Positions 1 to 11,319 of a stretch of 64,000 nt of DNA are shown here, piece after piece; the first letter of the stretch is position 1; each line of letters opens with the position of its first letter. The stretch spans positions 3,348,001 through 3,412,000 of the forward strand of contig NZ_AP024852.1 of the NCBI RefSeq assembly GCF_024346715.1, given 5' to 3'. The DNA is from Photobacterium swingsii (lineage in GTDB: Bacteria; Pseudomonadota; Gammaproteobacteria; Enterobacterales; Vibrionaceae). The position numbers were made by a program, and so were the translations under genes. A model generated the notes under the pieces. It was not told the DNA's origin and made no database searches. It saw only the letters and a program-made list of their open reading frames with translations.

Positions 1-2202
1 TGTATCGCGCCACAAAATCGTACAGGTGAACCAGATGAACAACCGGTTCACATTTCTGCCGATCAAGCGACCGCAGAAAGCGCCATTGCAATCACCTACT
101 CTGGTGATGTGGTCGTAAAACAAGGTCACCGCACCGTTGCAGCCGACACTGCCACCTATCACCAACCGGATAATAGCGTTACTGCAGAAGGTAACGTCTA
201 CTTTCATGACGGTGGTATGGAGGTCTACTCAGACCGCTTAGAAAGTGATTTAGACACAGAAGACTCCGAAATGGAGAATGCCGTCTACAACATGACCTGT
301 GAGCCTGGTCGTGGTGAAGCAGAAAAAGTGATCAAAGATGGTTTGGAGTATTACCGCTTAAAAAATGGCACCTACACCACCTGTCCTGCCGATGATCAAA
401 GCTGGCGTTTTTCTGCTACCAGTATTGAACGCGAAACCGATTCCCCCTTCGCGAACTTATACAACGCCCGTTTTGAAGTCGTGGATGTGCCGATTTTTTA
501 CTTACCGTATCTGCGCGTACCGGTTGGCAGTGAGCGCTTAACGGGCTTTTTGTACCCAAATATTAAATTAAACTCACGCGATGGTTTCACCGTACAGACG
601 CCATTTTATTGGAATATCGCGCCTAACTACGATATGACAATAACGCCTAAGTACATGACTAATCGTGGCTTGCAGCTGAATACAGAGTTTCGTTATTTAA
701 CTGTGTTTGGTGCAGGTAGCCTAACAAGCGAGTACCTAGGCAGTGACCAAAAGTTCCCAGAAAAAGGCAGTCGCTGGGCATTTAATATCAACCATACAGG
801 TGTTTATCAAAGCCATTGGTTACTTAAAATAGATTACAGCAAAGTCAGCGATGTCACGTATTTTAGCGATCTCGACTCTAACGTAGGTAAGCGTGAAGAT
901 AACAATCTACTGCAAACAGCAGAAGCGTCCTACCGTACACAAAATTGGGATACCACATTACGAGTAAGAGACTTCCAACCACTGACTTCCGGTACATCGT
1001 CAAACTACCGCTTAATGCCACAAGTGGAAGCAAACTATTATCGTCCTGATTTGCCATACGATCTCGACTTTTCAATGAACAGTCATATCAGTCGCTTTGA
1101 AAATGATGATCCCAATAAACCATCAGCGGATCGTTTGCACTTAGAGCCAACATTAACTCTGCCGTATTCGACGCCTTGGTGGTCAATCACCTCTGAAGCT
1201 AAGCTCATGTATAGCTATTACAATCAGAATTTTGATAAAAATATAACCGCTAATCAAAATTTAGAAGAGAGTGTGTCTCGTCTGATCCCAAGTGCACGAA
1301 TTCACTCTGGCTTATACCTTGAGCGCAACACCAGTATTTGGGGTGATGCCTACACCCAGAGTTTAGAGCCGCAAGTTCAGTATTTGTACGTTCAAAATGT
1401 CGACCAGCAAAATATTTATGATGCCTACGACACCACATTGCTACAAACCGACTATTACGGTTTGTTCCGTGACAAGCGTTACTCCAGTGTCGATCGCATT
1501 GCTGCAGCCAACCAGTTTACGGTTGGTGCATCCACTCGCTATTTTGATAACCAATACGTTGAACGCTTCAATCTTTCGATTGGTCAGATTTTCTACCTGA
1601 ATCCAGCCGCAGCCGATATTGATAGTAGTAGCAATACTACAGCACCAAGTTACTCAGCAACCGCGTTAGAATCCGATTTTAACTACGATGATTGGTTATT
1701 TTTCCATGGTGGCTTGCAGTTTGATGCGGGCAGTAATGACATTCAATTTGCCAACTCAACCTTAGAATATCGTGAGTCGAGTTTCTTTACTCAAATGAAC
1801 TATCGCTACGTATCTAAGGAATACATTCAGAGTAGCCTGAAAGATAACAACGACATTGATAAATACACCAATAACGGTATTTCACAAGCAGGTCTTGTTA
1901 CTGGCTTCCCTATTTATGGCGGCCTAAGTGTGCGTGGTGACTACTACCATGATTTAACCGAAAGCCAGATGATTGAGAGTCAAATCGCCCTTAATTATCG
2001 AACATCGTGTTGGCTAGTTAGCATAGGTTATAACAAGTATCTCGTTTCTCGAGGTGATGTGCGCTTTGAAAGCCCAACTTATGACAGCAATGTGAGTATT
2101 TCTTTTAGCTTATTGGGGCTGGCTGGCGTCAACAGCTTTGGTGCATCAACCGCCAGTGGAAATGCGATCGGTTACGGTCAACCCTTCAACCTAAACAACT
2201 AA
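1..2202 (+). CDS. lptD: LPS-assembly protein LptD, 5' end outside window
   Basis: Outer-membrane beta-barrel of the LptDE translocon, which inserts lipopolysaccharide into the outer leaflet. The frame is open from base 1, so the gene starts upstream; the GTG at 109 is internal. The first visible codon is a Cys matching the N-terminal Cys of the mature E. coli protein. The periplasmic LptA-like jellyroll covers roughly residues 1-150 and the barrel follows, with family segments such as FYLPYLRVPVG, YWNIAPNYD and LFRDKRYSSVDRIA. Cysteine codons lie at 1, 298, 382 and 2008. E. coli has two adjacent C-terminal Cys, whereas only one (SCW) is present here. surA follows 79 bases downstream on the same strand, as in E. 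coli. The identity is secure; only the signal peptide is missing. Confidence 0.96.
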   Translation, partial: CIAPQNRTGEPDEQPVHISADQATAESAIAITYSGDVVVKQGHRTVAADTATYHQPDNSVTAEGNVYFHDGGMEVYSDRLESDLDTEDSEMENAVYNMTCEPGRGEAEKVIKDGLEYYRLKNGTYTTCPADDQSWRFSATSIERETDSPFANLYNARFEVVDVPIFYLPYLRVPVGSERLTGFLYPNIKLNSRDGFTVQTPFYWNIAPNYDMTITPKYMTNRGLQLNTEFRYLTVFGAGSLTSEYLGSDQKFPEKGSRWAFNINHTGVYQSHWLLKIDYSKVSDVTYFSDLDSNVGKREDNNLLQTAEASYRTQNWDTTLRVRDFQPLTSGTSSNYRLMPQVEANYYRPDLPYDLDFSMNSHISRFENDDPNKPSADRLHLEPTLTLPYSTPWWSITSEAKLMYSYYNQNFDKNITANQNLEESVSRLIPSARIHSGLYLERNTSIWGDAYTQSLEPQVQYLYVQNVDQQNIYDAYDTTLLQTDYYGLFRDKRYSSVDRIAAANQFTVGASTRYFDNQYVERFNLSIGQIFYLNPAAADIDSSSNTTAPSYSATALESDFNYDDWLFFHGGLQFDAGSNDIQFANSTLEYRESSFFTQMNYRYVSKEYIQSSLKDNNDIDKYTNNGISQAGLVTGFPIYGGLSVRGDYYHDLTESQMIESQIALNYRTSCWLVSIGYNKYLVSRGDVRFESPTYDSNVSISFSLLGLAGVNSFGASTASGNAIGYGQPFNLNN

Positions 2203-2281
2203 TTACGTATTCTGGTGTCTAACGCGTAGCGATTAGTACATCACAATAAATTTACGCGCACTGCGCAACATGGAAATCAGT

Positions 2282-3598
2282 ATGAAGAAGTGGAAGTCCT
2301 CACTACTAGGCTTAATGATATGGGGCGCAGCGGCAAGTAGCTTCGCTGCACCAACAGAAATGGATAAAGTTGTCACCATAGTCAATGACAGTGTCATTTT
2401 ACAAAGTGACATAGATGCAATGCTGAAGACAGTACGTCTTAATGCCGCCGATCAAAACCAAACATTGCCTGCAACTGACATACTCACCGAACAGGTTAAA
2501 GAAAAACTGATCATTGAAGCACTGCAAATTCAGCAGGCTGAGCAATTTGGGATTCGTATCGACGATAACAAGTTGGATCAATCGATCCAGCAGATGCTGA
2601 AACAACAACAAATGACGCTGGCTCAGCTTCAAAGTAAACTAGCTGCAAGTGGCATTAGTTATGCCATGTTCCGTGAGCAAATGCGTCGTGATATTACCGC
2701 TAGTGAGGCACGTACTATTCAGGTACGCCGCCGCATTAATATTTTGCCGCAAGAAGTCGATACCCTTGCCGATCAGCTTAACGCTCAGAACTTACAAGGC
2801 GTGCAATACAACGTCAGTCACATCCAAATTCGTGTAGAAGAAGATGCGGATAAAGCAGAGCGTGACGATGCTGAACAACAAGCAAAAACACTGGTAAAAG
2901 AACTCAATAACGGTGCTGATTTTGCTAACTTAGCCTATAGCTACTCAAAGGGGCCAAAAGCCCTTCAAGGCGGCGAATGGGGCTGGATGCGCCAAGAAGA
3001 AATGCCGACTATCTTTGCTGATGAAATTAAATCTCACGGTAAAGGGGCAATCATTGGTCCATTTCGCAGTGGCATTGGCTACCACATCATCAAGATAAAT
3101 GATGTTAAAGGGCTGGAAACGGTTTCTGTTACTGAAGTAAAAGCCCGCCATATCTTGGTGAAGACCTCTGTGATTCAAAGTGACGAAGCGGCTAAGCGTC
3201 AACTTGAACAAGCACGCCAGGCAATTCTAGCCGGCGATCAAACCTTTGCGGCAGCCGCTGAAGCACTCAGTGCTGATCCAGGCTCAGCAGCCAATGGCGG
3301 TGAGCTAGGCTGGCATACACCTGATATTTACGTACCTGAGTTTAAAGATAAAGTTGAAGCACTAAGTAAAGGTGTGATCAGCGAACCATTCAAAACGGTA
3401 CATGGCTGGCACATCGTTGAAGTCATGGATCGTCGTAATGTCGATCGCACTGATGCCGCAGTGAAAAACCGTGCTTACCAAATTCTGTTTAGCCGTAAAT
3501 TCAACGAAGAAGCGCAAGCTTGGCTACAAGAACTACGCGCAGGGGCGTATATCGAACAATTAGATAATAACGAGGGCGCTGATGATGAACGAAGTTAA
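2282..3598 (+). CDS. surA: Periplasmic chaperone / peptidyl-prolyl isomerase SurA
   Basis: Chaperone for unfolded outer-membrane proteins, including LptD, whose gene lies just upstream. I start at ATG 2282, giving 438 residues. It is preceded by a GGA at suitable spacing and opens with MKKWKSS, as in E. coli (MKNWK). The ATG at 2270 has no ribosome site. A signal peptide ends at about ASSFA-AP. The N-terminal chaperone domain covers about 25-170. Two parvulin domains follow, at about 175-275 ([21 protein letters not shown]) and 290-390 ([26 protein letters not shown]), with a short C-terminal helix. The last 17 bases overlap the pdxA start, so the two are probably translationally coupled. Confidence 0.97.
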   Translation: MKKWKSSLLGLMIWGAAASSFAAPTEMDKVVTIVNDSVILQSDIDAMLKTVRLNAADQNQTLPATDILTEQVKEKLIIEALQIQQAEQFGIRIDDNKLDQSIQQMLKQQQMTLAQLQSKLAASGISYAMFREQMRRDITASEARTIQVRRRINILPQEVDTLADQLNAQNLQGVQYNVSHIQIRVEEDADKAERDDAEQQAKTLVKELNNGADFANLAYSYSKGPKALQGGEWGWMRQEEMPTIFADEIKSHGKGAIIGPFRSGIGYHIIKINDVKGLETVSVTEVKARHILVKTSVIQSDEAAKRQLEQARQAILAGDQTFAAAAEALSADPGSAANGGELGWHTPDIYVPEFKDKVEALSKGVISEPFKTVHGWHIVEVMDRRNVDRTDAAVKNRAYQILFSRKFNEEAQAWLQELRAGAYIEQLDNNEGADDERS

Positions 3599-4577
3599 GC
3601 GCCTTGCGATTACTCCTGGTGAGCCTGCAGGCATCGGCCCTGATTTAGTGCTAGCAATGGCACAACAGAGTTGGCCACATGAGCTTGTTATTTGTGCTAA
3701 CGCTCAGCTTATGGTAGAACGTGCAGCCCAACTCGGTTTGGATATTACGCTGAAAGAGTACGACGCGTCACAACCCGCTCAACCGCATCAAGCCGGTACC
3801 TTGGTTGTCGCGAACTGCGAACTCGCTGAAATCGTCACGCCTGGGACTTTAAACGAGAAAAATGGCCACTATGTACTGCAGACGCTTGAGCGCGCAGCAC
3901 AAGGGTGTATGAGTGGTGAGTTTGCCGCTGTTGTGACCGGTCCTGTTCATAAAGGTGTGATTAACCGTGCGGGTGTCTCGTTCAGTGGACATACCGAATT
4001 TTTTGCCCAGCAGTCAGACACGGCCCAAGTCGTTATGATGTTGGCAACAGAAGGATTACGTGTTGCACTCGTTACGACACATATTCCTTTAGCTTACGTA
4101 TCAAAAGCAATTACTGAAGAACGCCTAAAAGATGTTATCCGTATTTTGCACAGTGATTTAGTCACTAAATTTGGTATTGAGCGCCCGAATATTTATGTCT
4201 GTGGTTTAAACCCACATGCTGGTGAAGATGGTTGTTTAGGTATGGAGGAGATCGAGGTGATCACCCCTACGCTAGAACAGCTGCGCCACCAAGAAAATAT
4301 GAATCTGATTGGCCCATTGCCCGCAGATACAATTTTCCAAGAGAAATATTTAGCTGATGCCGATGCGGTATTAGCGATGTATCACGATCAAGGGCTACCG
4401 GTGCTGAAATACAAAGGCTTCGGTAATTCGGTCAACATTACGTTAGGCCTGCCCTTTATCAGAACTTCAGTAGATCATGGTACCGCACTGGAACTCGCAG
4501 GTACTGGACAGGCGGACACGGGTAGCCTTTGGACAGCGCTATCACACGCCCTCGAATTGGTAGAAAAACAAGCATGA
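3582..4577 (+). CDS. pdxA: 4-hydroxythreonine-4-phosphate dehydrogenase PdxA
   Basis: Oxidises 4-phosphohydroxy-L-threonine in pyridoxal 5'-phosphate synthesis; cytoplasmic, metal- and NAD-dependent. It has 331 residues, against 329 in E. coli. The metal-binding histidines are visible as His167 (TTHIPL), His212 (GLNPHAGE) and His268 (MYHDQGLP); His137 (SGHTEFF) is the conserved substrate-side residue. There are tandem ATGs at 3582 and 3585, with GAGGG just upstream, so the first two residues are uncertain. The start lies inside the end of surA and the stop overlaps the rsmA start by four bases (ATGA), so surA-pdxA-rsmA read as one operon. Confidence 0.97.
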   Translation: MMNEVKRLAITPGEPAGIGPDLVLAMAQQSWPHELVICANAQLMVERAAQLGLDITLKEYDASQPAQPHQAGTLVVANCELAEIVTPGTLNEKNGHYVLQTLERAAQGCMSGEFAAVVTGPVHKGVINRAGVSFSGHTEFFAQQSDTAQVVMMLATEGLRVALVTTHIPLAYVSKAITEERLKDVIRILHSDLVTKFGIERPNIYVCGLNPHAGEDGCLGMEEIEVITPTLEQLRHQENMNLIGPLPADTIFQEKYLADADAVLAMYHDQGLPVLKYKGFGNSVNITLGLPFIRTSVDHGTALELAGTGQADTGSLWTALSHALELVEKQA

Positions 4578-5386
4578 GCAGCGATCAAGTCCACCTAGGT
4601 CACCGCGCGCGTAAGCGCTTTGGCCAGAACTTTTTGAACGACCCTTTTATCATTGATGGCATCGTATCTGCAATCAATCCTCTTCCAGGTCAAAACTTGG
4701 TAGAAATCGGCCCTGGTCTTGGTGCAATCACCGAACCGGTTGGCAAACTAGTCGATAAATTTACGGTTATCGAACTTGATAGAGACTTAGCCGAGCGCCT
4801 ACGTAATCACCCAGATCTAGCAGATAAGCTAACGATCAATGAAGGCGATGCAATGCGTTTTGACTTTACTCAGCTAATCAAAGAAAACAACAAGCTGCGT
4901 ATTTTCGGTAACCTACCGTACAACATCTCTACGCCACTGATGTTCCACCTATTCTCGTTCCATGAGCACGTGCAAGACATGCACTTCATGCTACAAAAAG
5001 AAGTGGTTAACCGCCTTGCTGCGGGCCCAGGTAGTAAAGCGTATGGCCGTTTAACGGTTATGGCACAATACTACTCTAAGGTTACCCCTGTACTGGAAGT
5101 ACCGCCAGAGTCATTTACACCAGCACCAAAAGTTGACTCAGCCGTTGTTCGTTTAACGCCATATGAAACACTCCCGCATCCATGTACTAACCTTAAGTGG
5201 CTAGACCGTGTTTGTCGTGAAGGTTTCAACCAGCGCCGTAAAACAATTCGTAACTGTTACAAAGCCCTACTAACTGTAGAGCAACTGGAAGCATTGGGGA
5301 TCAACCCTGGTCACCGCCCAGAAAATATCACGTTAGAGCAATTTGTTGCTATGGCGAACTGGCTGGATGCCAACCACGCTAAATAA
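4574..5386 (+). CDS. rsmA: 16S rRNA dimethyladenosine transferase RsmA (KsgA)
   Basis: Dimethylates the two adjacent adenines in the 3'-terminal hairpin of 16S rRNA late in 30S assembly, using S-adenosylmethionine. It has 270 residues from ATG 4574, which overlaps the pdxA stop as ATGA. An upstream in-frame start would add 15 residues lying inside pdxA and is not used. Motifs: RFGQNFL near residue 18, the SAM-binding EIGPGLG at 44-50, the acidic ELD near 67-69, and catalytic NLPYNIS at 113-119. The C-terminal helical domain contains [10 protein letters not shown]. The substrate is encoded four times later in the window. Confidence 0.97.
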   Translation: MSSDQVHLGHRARKRFGQNFLNDPFIIDGIVSAINPLPGQNLVEIGPGLGAITEPVGKLVDKFTVIELDRDLAERLRNHPDLADKLTINEGDAMRFDFTQLIKENNKLRIFGNLPYNISTPLMFHLFSFHEHVQDMHFMLQKEVVNRLAAGPGSKAYGRLTVMAQYYSKVTPVLEVPPESFTPAPKVDSAVVRLTPYETLPHPCTNLKWLDRVCREGFNQRRKTIRNCYKALLTVEQLEALGINPGHRPENITLEQFVAMANWLDANHAK

Positions 5387-5485
5387 CGGATTCGGCAGCC
5401 TCTCATGAGGCTGTCAGCTTACCCTCTTGGTATTCGTGTATTTTGTCTGTTACAGATGAAATACAAAGAGAAAGGAAGCAAGCCA

Positions 5486-5866
5486 ATGAAAACACTCAAT
5501 CCAACAATAAAGTGCCACGTCACTACACATTACCTTGCTGAACGATCCGAACCTGAAAACCAACGTTTCGTCTTTTCCTACACCATTACCATCGCCAATC
5601 TTGGCCAAGGCAATGCTCAACTACTCAATCGCTACTGGTTAATCACTGACGCCAACGGCAAGCAGCTTGTCATTGAAGGGGAAGGTGTTGTCGGTGAACA
5701 ACCTCTGATCACGGCTAACGATGAGTACACCTATACCAGTGGCACTATCATTGAAACCCCAGTCGCAGTTATGCAAGGCCGCTATACCATGCAAACGGAT
5801 GAGGGTGAAACCTTCAGCGCCGATGTCGCACCTTTCCGACTCGCGATACCCAATATTTTACATTAA
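5486..5866 (+). CDS. apaG: ApaG protein (Co2+/Mg2+ efflux-associated, FN3-like fold)
   Basis: Small cytoplasmic beta-sandwich protein of 126 residues (E. coli 125), found between rsmA and apaH. Its role is not settled; older literature links it to Co2+/Mg2+ resistance. I start at ATG 5486, after AAAGGAAG. The open frame extends further left, but nothing there resembles the family. Conserved stretches include FVFSYTITIANLG, RYWLITDANG, GEGVVGEQPLI and YTSGTIIETPVAVMQG. The gene sits 99 bases after rsmA and 8 bases before apaH, in the E. coli order. Confidence 0.95.
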   Translation: MKTLNPTIKCHVTTHYLAERSEPENQRFVFSYTITIANLGQGNAQLLNRYWLITDANGKQLVIEGEGVVGEQPLITANDEYTYTSGTIIETPVAVMQGRYTMQTDEGETFSADVAPFRLAIPNILH

Positions 5867-5874
5867 GGAGCCTT

Positions 5875-6693
5875 ATGGCCACCTACCTCGTGGGCGACAT
5901 TCAAGGTTGCCTCGATGATTTGCTATCGTTATTAGATCAAGCACAATTCCATCCGAACCACGATGAACTTTGGCTTGCGGGTGATCTTGTTGCCCGTGGG
6001 CCCCAATCTTTAGAAACATTGCGCTTTGTTAAGAGCCTAGGTAAAAGTGCTATTACGGTATTAGGGAATCATGATCTCCACCTTTTAGCCGTGGCGGAAG
6101 GCATCGCTCGATGTAAAGCTAAAGATAAAACCCAAGCCATACTCGATGCCGATGACAGCCAGGAGCTGCTTGAATGGCTTCGTCAACAGCCATTGTTAGC
6201 AGAGCACCCTAAGTATTCATTTGTTATGGCACACGCTGGTATCCCCGCACAATGGGATTTAACGCAGGCACACCAACAGGCTCGCCATGTTGAATCTATA
6301 CTCCAATCTAAGCGCTACCTATGGCTACTGCAAAACATGTATGGCGATGGCCCTGAACTATGGTCAGATTCTCTCAATGAATTGGAACAGCTGCGCTTTA
6401 CCATCAATGCATTCACTCGGATGCGCTTTTGTTACCCAGATGGCCGGCTCGACATGGAGTGCAAGCTGTCTCCTGGAGAAGCAGGCATCGGTGAGTTAGT
6501 TCCATGGTTTCAGCTACCAAGGGACAAGCCTCTCGGCAAGAAAATTATTTTTGGGCATTGGGCTGCACTGATGGGGCATGAAGATGAGCAAGTGATCGGT
6601 TTAGATACCGGGTGTGTGTGGGGCAATAGTATGACATTACTACGCTGGGATGATGGGCAACGTTTCGTCAAAGAATGCCCACTGTATGCCTAA
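5875..6693 (+). CDS. apaH: Symmetrical bis(5'-nucleosyl)-tetraphosphatase ApaH
   Basis: Hydrolyses Ap4A to two ADP, limiting alarmone-like dinucleotides and Np4A-capped RNA ends. It has 272 residues, close to the E. coli length. Metallophosphoesterase signatures run in order from the N terminus: GDIQG, GDLVARGP and GNHD, with later histidines in MAHAG and FGHWAAL. A strong ribosome site (AAGGAG) lies 6 bases before the ATG and the gene begins 8 bases after apaG. It is the last gene of the lptD-to-apaH + strand run and is followed by a clear hairpin terminator. Confidence 0.97.
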   Translation: MATYLVGDIQGCLDDLLSLLDQAQFHPNHDELWLAGDLVARGPQSLETLRFVKSLGKSAITVLGNHDLHLLAVAEGIARCKAKDKTQAILDADDSQELLEWLRQQPLLAEHPKYSFVMAHAGIPAQWDLTQAHQQARHVESILQSKRYLWLLQNMYGDGPELWSDSLNELEQLRFTINAFTRMRFCYPDGRLDMECKLSPGEAGIGELVPWFQLPRDKPLGKKIIFGHWAALMGHEDEQVIGLDTGCVWGNSMTLLRWDDGQRFVKECPLYA

Positions 6694-6734
6694 TGAAAAA
6701 TAGAACCAGTAACTATCGTTAAGTGATAGATAGC

Positions 6735-6763
6735 AAAAGGGTGAGTATGCACTCACCCTTTTT
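6735..6763 (+). terminator. Rho-independent terminator after apaH
   Basis: A perfect 12-base stem (6735-6746 with 6751-6762), a four-base loop and T residues on the right. The A run on the left lets it also serve folA, converging from the other strand. Confidence 0.85.
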
Positions 6764-6807
6764 AATCATCTAAAATATCTCACCTTGATAAGAATACATG
6801 CCGTAGT

Positions 6808-7290
6808 TTATACGCGTTCAAGCACGACAAATCGCATGTCATAGGCATTCTTGTCATCTGCCTGATAAGTCTCTTCTTGGCTAACAGACCAATTGGCTCC
6901 CCAATCAGGGAAACAAGTATCACCTTCTATATCTGCGTCGATGAAGGTCAAATACAAGGCGTTAGCCATAGGTAAACACGCTTGATAAATACTGCCACCA
7001 CCGATGATCATCAATTCATCAATATCTCCCGCAGCAACCACAGCGGCATCAATATCAGCGACAACCGTGACCCCTTCAGCTTGATACGCGGCATTGCGGC
7101 TAATGACGATATTATGACGACCAGGTAGTGGGCGACCAATGGATTCAAACGTCTTACGTCCCATCACAATCGGTTTGCCGAGAGTTGAGCGTTTAAACCA
7201 AGCAAAATCAGCAGGCAAGTGCCACGGCATCGCATTATCTTTACCTATGATTCGATTATTAGCCATCGCGGCAATCATACTGATTTTCAT
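6808..7290 (-). CDS. folA: Dihydrofolate reductase FolA
   Basis: Reduces dihydrofolate to tetrahydrofolate with NADPH; the trimethoprim target. It has 160 residues (E. coli 159). The active-site acid is Asp28 in MPWHLPADFAWFK. The NADPH-binding stretches VMGRKTFESIGRPLPGR and MIIGGGSIYQ are intact. The start ATG follows AGAGGG. It converges on apaH, as the two neighbour each other in E. coli. yjjP and yjjB lie upstream on the same strand with a 44-base gap, so they may be co-transcribed with it. Confidence 0.97.
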   Translation of the reverse strand: MKISMIAAMANNRIIGKDNAMPWHLPADFAWFKRSTLGKPIVMGRKTFESIGRPLPGRHNIVISRNAAYQAEGVTVVADIDAAVVAAGDIDELMIIGGGSIYQACLPMANALYLTFIDADIEGDTCFPDWGANWSVSQEETYQADDKNAYDMRFVVLERV

Positions 7291-7334
7291 CTTTTTCCCT
7301 CTAAGCTGGTTGCTAGCAAGTCGAGTCGCTTTGA

Positions 7335-7808
7335 TTACACGACAGGCCGACGACGATAAAACAATAACCCCGGCATGGCTAGCCCTATTGCTAAAGCAGC
7401 AACGATAAAGACGGCTTTCACTCCATTTTCCATCAAGGCGGCCAATAGCTGTGGGTTATAACCTCTATGGTTAATTTCAACAATGGCAATCATAGCTTTA
7501 AACGCAAACACGCCAGGCACCATAGGGATCATTGCTGCAACCGTAAAGACTTTCGGGTGTGCCAAAAATCGGTGAGACCAATGTACACCAATCATCCCAA
7601 CTAGTGTTGCAGCACATAAAGTCGCCCATTCAATAGGCACGCCGTAGTGCATCAATAAAAAACGACAACCATGGCCCAGCGCCCCACCAATCGCACAATA
7701 TTTCAATGCCTTCTGTGGCACATTAAACACCAATGCAAAACCAACCGCAGGAATGGATGCAAAAAACATGTCATTCAATAAGGCGAGTAATAACGATGAA
7801 ATATCCAT
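7335..7808 (-). CDS. yjjB: YjjB/ThrE-family exporter, small membrane subunit
   Basis: Integral membrane protein of 157 residues, the small half of the split ThrE-type exporter (E. coli YjjB, also 157). With YjjP it has been linked to succinate export in E. coli; other family members export threonine and serine. The actual substrate here is unknown. Sequence shows several hydrophobic helices, the family segment IPAVGFALVFNVPQKALKYCAIGGALGHG, and AHPKVFTVAAMIPMVPGVFA. I choose ATG 7808, which overlaps the yjjP stop as TAATG, rather than the GTG nine bases earlier. Confidence 0.9.
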   Translation of the reverse strand: MDISSLLLALLNDMFFASIPAVGFALVFNVPQKALKYCAIGGALGHGCRFLLMHYGVPIEWATLCAATLVGMIGVHWSHRFLAHPKVFTVAAMIPMVPGVFAFKAMIAIVEINHRGYNPQLLAALMENGVKAVFIVAALAIGLAMPGLLFYRRRPVV

Positions 7809-8596
7809 TATAGCCACCCCCAGACACCGAGCACGTTCATTGCCACCACTATGCCTAAGCTGGTCGACAAGGTCAGCAAACTCGCCATTGTCCAGCGAGC
7901 GATTCCCATATTGGCATACCCCTTCACCATGTCCGATACGGCATTTATCAATGGAAAACCAGGCACAAACATCAAGACTGACGATGCCATCGCAAGAAAT
8001 GGCGTTTCACCTATGTGATACACCTGCCCAAAACCTGCAATCAAGGTAGTTACAAACGCAGACACACCAAAATTCACCAAGGGATTAAAATGCGCATGTG
8101 CGATTTCTTGTCGTACAAACATCCCAACAGCTGAAGCGACAAACGTTAAGGCAAACACTGGCCAATCCCCACCCGCTAAGCGGCTAAAAGAAGCACAGGA
8201 TAAACCTATCATCACAATCACTAAGAAACGGTTATAGCGCATCGGCTGCACTTCTTCGAGTCGATCATGTACAGATTCAAGATCCAGTAGCCCTCGCTCC
8301 GCCATAATACAAATACGCTGAATATCGGTAACCACTTGCATGTTGATCCCACGATCCTGACAACGTCGGGTCGTTGTAATACAGCGTCCCTTATGTAAAG
8401 TCGTAATCACCATAGAGCTAGCAGATAAGGATACTTCGACACTATCAACCCCCAGCGCTAACCCTAACCGCCGTGTCACTTCCATGACCAAGGTGCTTTC
8501 AGCCCCGTGCTGTAACAATTTTTGGCCCGCGCCCACGGCGAGGCGTGAAATTTCACGCTGCTGCGGTTCTGTTAACGATATTTCTGGTGATGGCAT
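7808..8596 (-). CDS. yjjP: YjjP/ThrE-family exporter, large membrane subunit
   Basis: Partner of YjjB, 262 residues. The N-terminal soluble part of about 115 residues (AGQKLLQHGAEST, then a VEVSLSASSM strand) is followed by about five transmembrane helices. FVPGFPLINAVSDMVKGY is the family hallmark in the membrane region. The stop codon shares one base with the yjjB start. It is transcribed toward folA, and the obgE terminator lies just upstream. Assignment rests on family resemblance; transport substrate is inferred only from E. coli. Confidence 0.9.
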   Translation of the reverse strand: MPSPEISLTEPQQREISRLAVGAGQKLLQHGAESTLVMEVTRRLGLALGVDSVEVSLSASSMVITTLHKGRCITTTRRCQDRGINMQVVTDIQRICIMAERGLLDLESVHDRLEEVQPMRYNRFLVIVMIGLSCASFSRLAGGDWPVFALTFVASAVGMFVRQEIAHAHFNPLVNFGVSAFVTTLIAGFGQVYHIGETPFLAMASSVLMFVPGFPLINAVSDMVKGYANMGIARWTMASLLTLSTSLGIVVAMNVLGVWGWL

Positions 8597-8664
8597 CCTT
8601 TTCCCTCAATCTAGTTTTATCTGCAAATTATCATACAAAGCATTAGATTAGACGTTGATTAGGC

Positions 8665-8694
8665 ACAAAAAAAACCGCTCATCTCTGAGCGGCT
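8665..8694 (-). terminator. Rho-independent terminator after obgE
   Basis: On the - strand an 8-base stem (8686-8693 with 8674-8681, one G-U pair), a four-base loop and a run of eight T. It closes the rplU-rpmA-yhbE-obgE cluster. Confidence 0.85.
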
Positions 8695-8726
8695 TTCATT
8701 TATTATTTTATCGACAAGATAAAAGA

Positions 8727-9968
<1,242 letters not shown>

Positions 9969-9984
9969 CTATTGTATCTAACCT

Positions 9985-10914
9985 TTACACATTACGCTGT
10001 CGGATGAACTTATGCCCAATAGCACAAAACATTGCACCACTCACAACAACCAAAGCGCCTAGGTACCCAAGAATATTCAAAGGTGCAGCCACAAAAAACT
10101 GTGGCCAAACAAGGCTAGCTAAATCAACAAATATAATCGTAAACAAGGGGGCTAGTGTTATCACTGCACTCACTTGCGATGCCTGCCAACGTGCCATTGC
10201 TTCTGCAAATGCACCGTAGCCAACAAGCGTATTTATACAGCAAAACATCAACATGCCTAGCTGTCTTGAATCCATTAATAACAGTTGTTCAGGCTCCGCC
10301 ATCGGGGTCAACATAACAGCGCAGATCACATAGATCATAAATAAGATCTGAGCTGAACTGTAGTGCTTTAACAACTGCTTTTGGGCAAGCCCATATACCA
10401 CCCAAACTAAGGCGGCTAACACAGCTAATGATACGCCAACTGTATAACCAGTAAAACTAGTGAACAGCTCTAACAAGCGCTCATTAAAAAATAATAGTAA
10501 ACCAAGAAGTAAACACCCGACCCCAATAATCTGGTGAACCCCGAGTTTTTCTTTAAACACCCATGCACTTGAGATCAATAAGATCACGGGTGCTAATTGG
10601 ATGATCACTTGAACAACGGGAGGATGTAAATATTCTAGCGCACTATTGAAAAGAACAAAGTTCCCAGCTAGGCCAATGCTCGCTAATAAGAGAATAACGA
10701 CACTGCCTTTACCACCAATTAACCGTGTAGGTAATTGTTTTTTAAAACCTAATAGCAATCCAAGTCCAATGGATGCCGTAAGAAAACGATACCAAACGAT
10801 AGTAAAAGGTGACATCACTTCGACAGCCTGCTTCATCGCAATGGGCAGCGCTCCCCAAAATACCGCGGTGGTTAGCGCCAAAGCGATGCCTATTGTCGTG
10901 TTTCTACTCGACAT
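9985..10914 (-). CDS. yhbE: EamA/DMT-family transporter, YhbE-like
   Basis: Inner-membrane protein of 309 residues with two tandem EamA halves, about ten transmembrane helices in all. The first half opens with ALTTAVFWGALPIAMK and the second with LAVLAALVWVVYGLAQKQLL. Substrate is unknown; family members export metabolites or amino acids. Its position between rpmA and obgE matches E. coli yhbE, which is the main support for the symbol. A 130-base gap holding the rpmA terminator separates it from rpmA, so it may have its own promoter. Confidence 0.88.
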   Translation of the reverse strand: MSSRNTTIGIALALTTAVFWGALPIAMKQAVEVMSPFTIVWYRFLTASIGLGLLLGFKKQLPTRLIGGKGSVVILLLASIGLAGNFVLFNSALEYLHPPVVQVIIQLAPVILLISSAWVFKEKLGVHQIIGVGCLLLGLLLFFNERLLELFTSFTGYTVGVSLAVLAALVWVVYGLAQKQLLKHYSSAQILFMIYVICAVMLTPMAEPEQLLLMDSRQLGMLMFCCINTLVGYGAFAEAMARWQASQVSAVITLAPLFTIIFVDLASLVWPQFFVAAPLNILGYLGALVVVSGAMFCAIGHKFIRQRNV

Positions 10915-10995
10915 ACAGACCTCTCAATGTGATTTACATCATATATTTATGCTAAAGAGAGTAAAACGCATACTCCACATAAATACAGACATAAT

Positions 10996-11023
10996 AAAAA
11001 GCCCCGCCAATTGGCAGGGCTTT
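10996..11023 (-). terminator. Rho-independent terminator after rpmA
   Basis: GC-rich hairpin, AGCCC paired with GGGCT around a CCAATTGG core, followed on the - strand by TTTTTATTAT. It probably limits read-through from the ribosomal protein genes into yhbE and obgE. Confidence 0.8.
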
Positions 11024-11044
11024 GATATTCATTACGAGGCTAAA

Positions 11045-11305
<261 letters not shown>

Positions 11306-11319
11306 TTATTCTCCTGTTA

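Noticed and set aside
10930..10945. A CRP-like site, TGTGATTTACATCATA
   Set aside because: One half-site is imperfect and it sits over the translation start region of yhbE, where activation is implausible.
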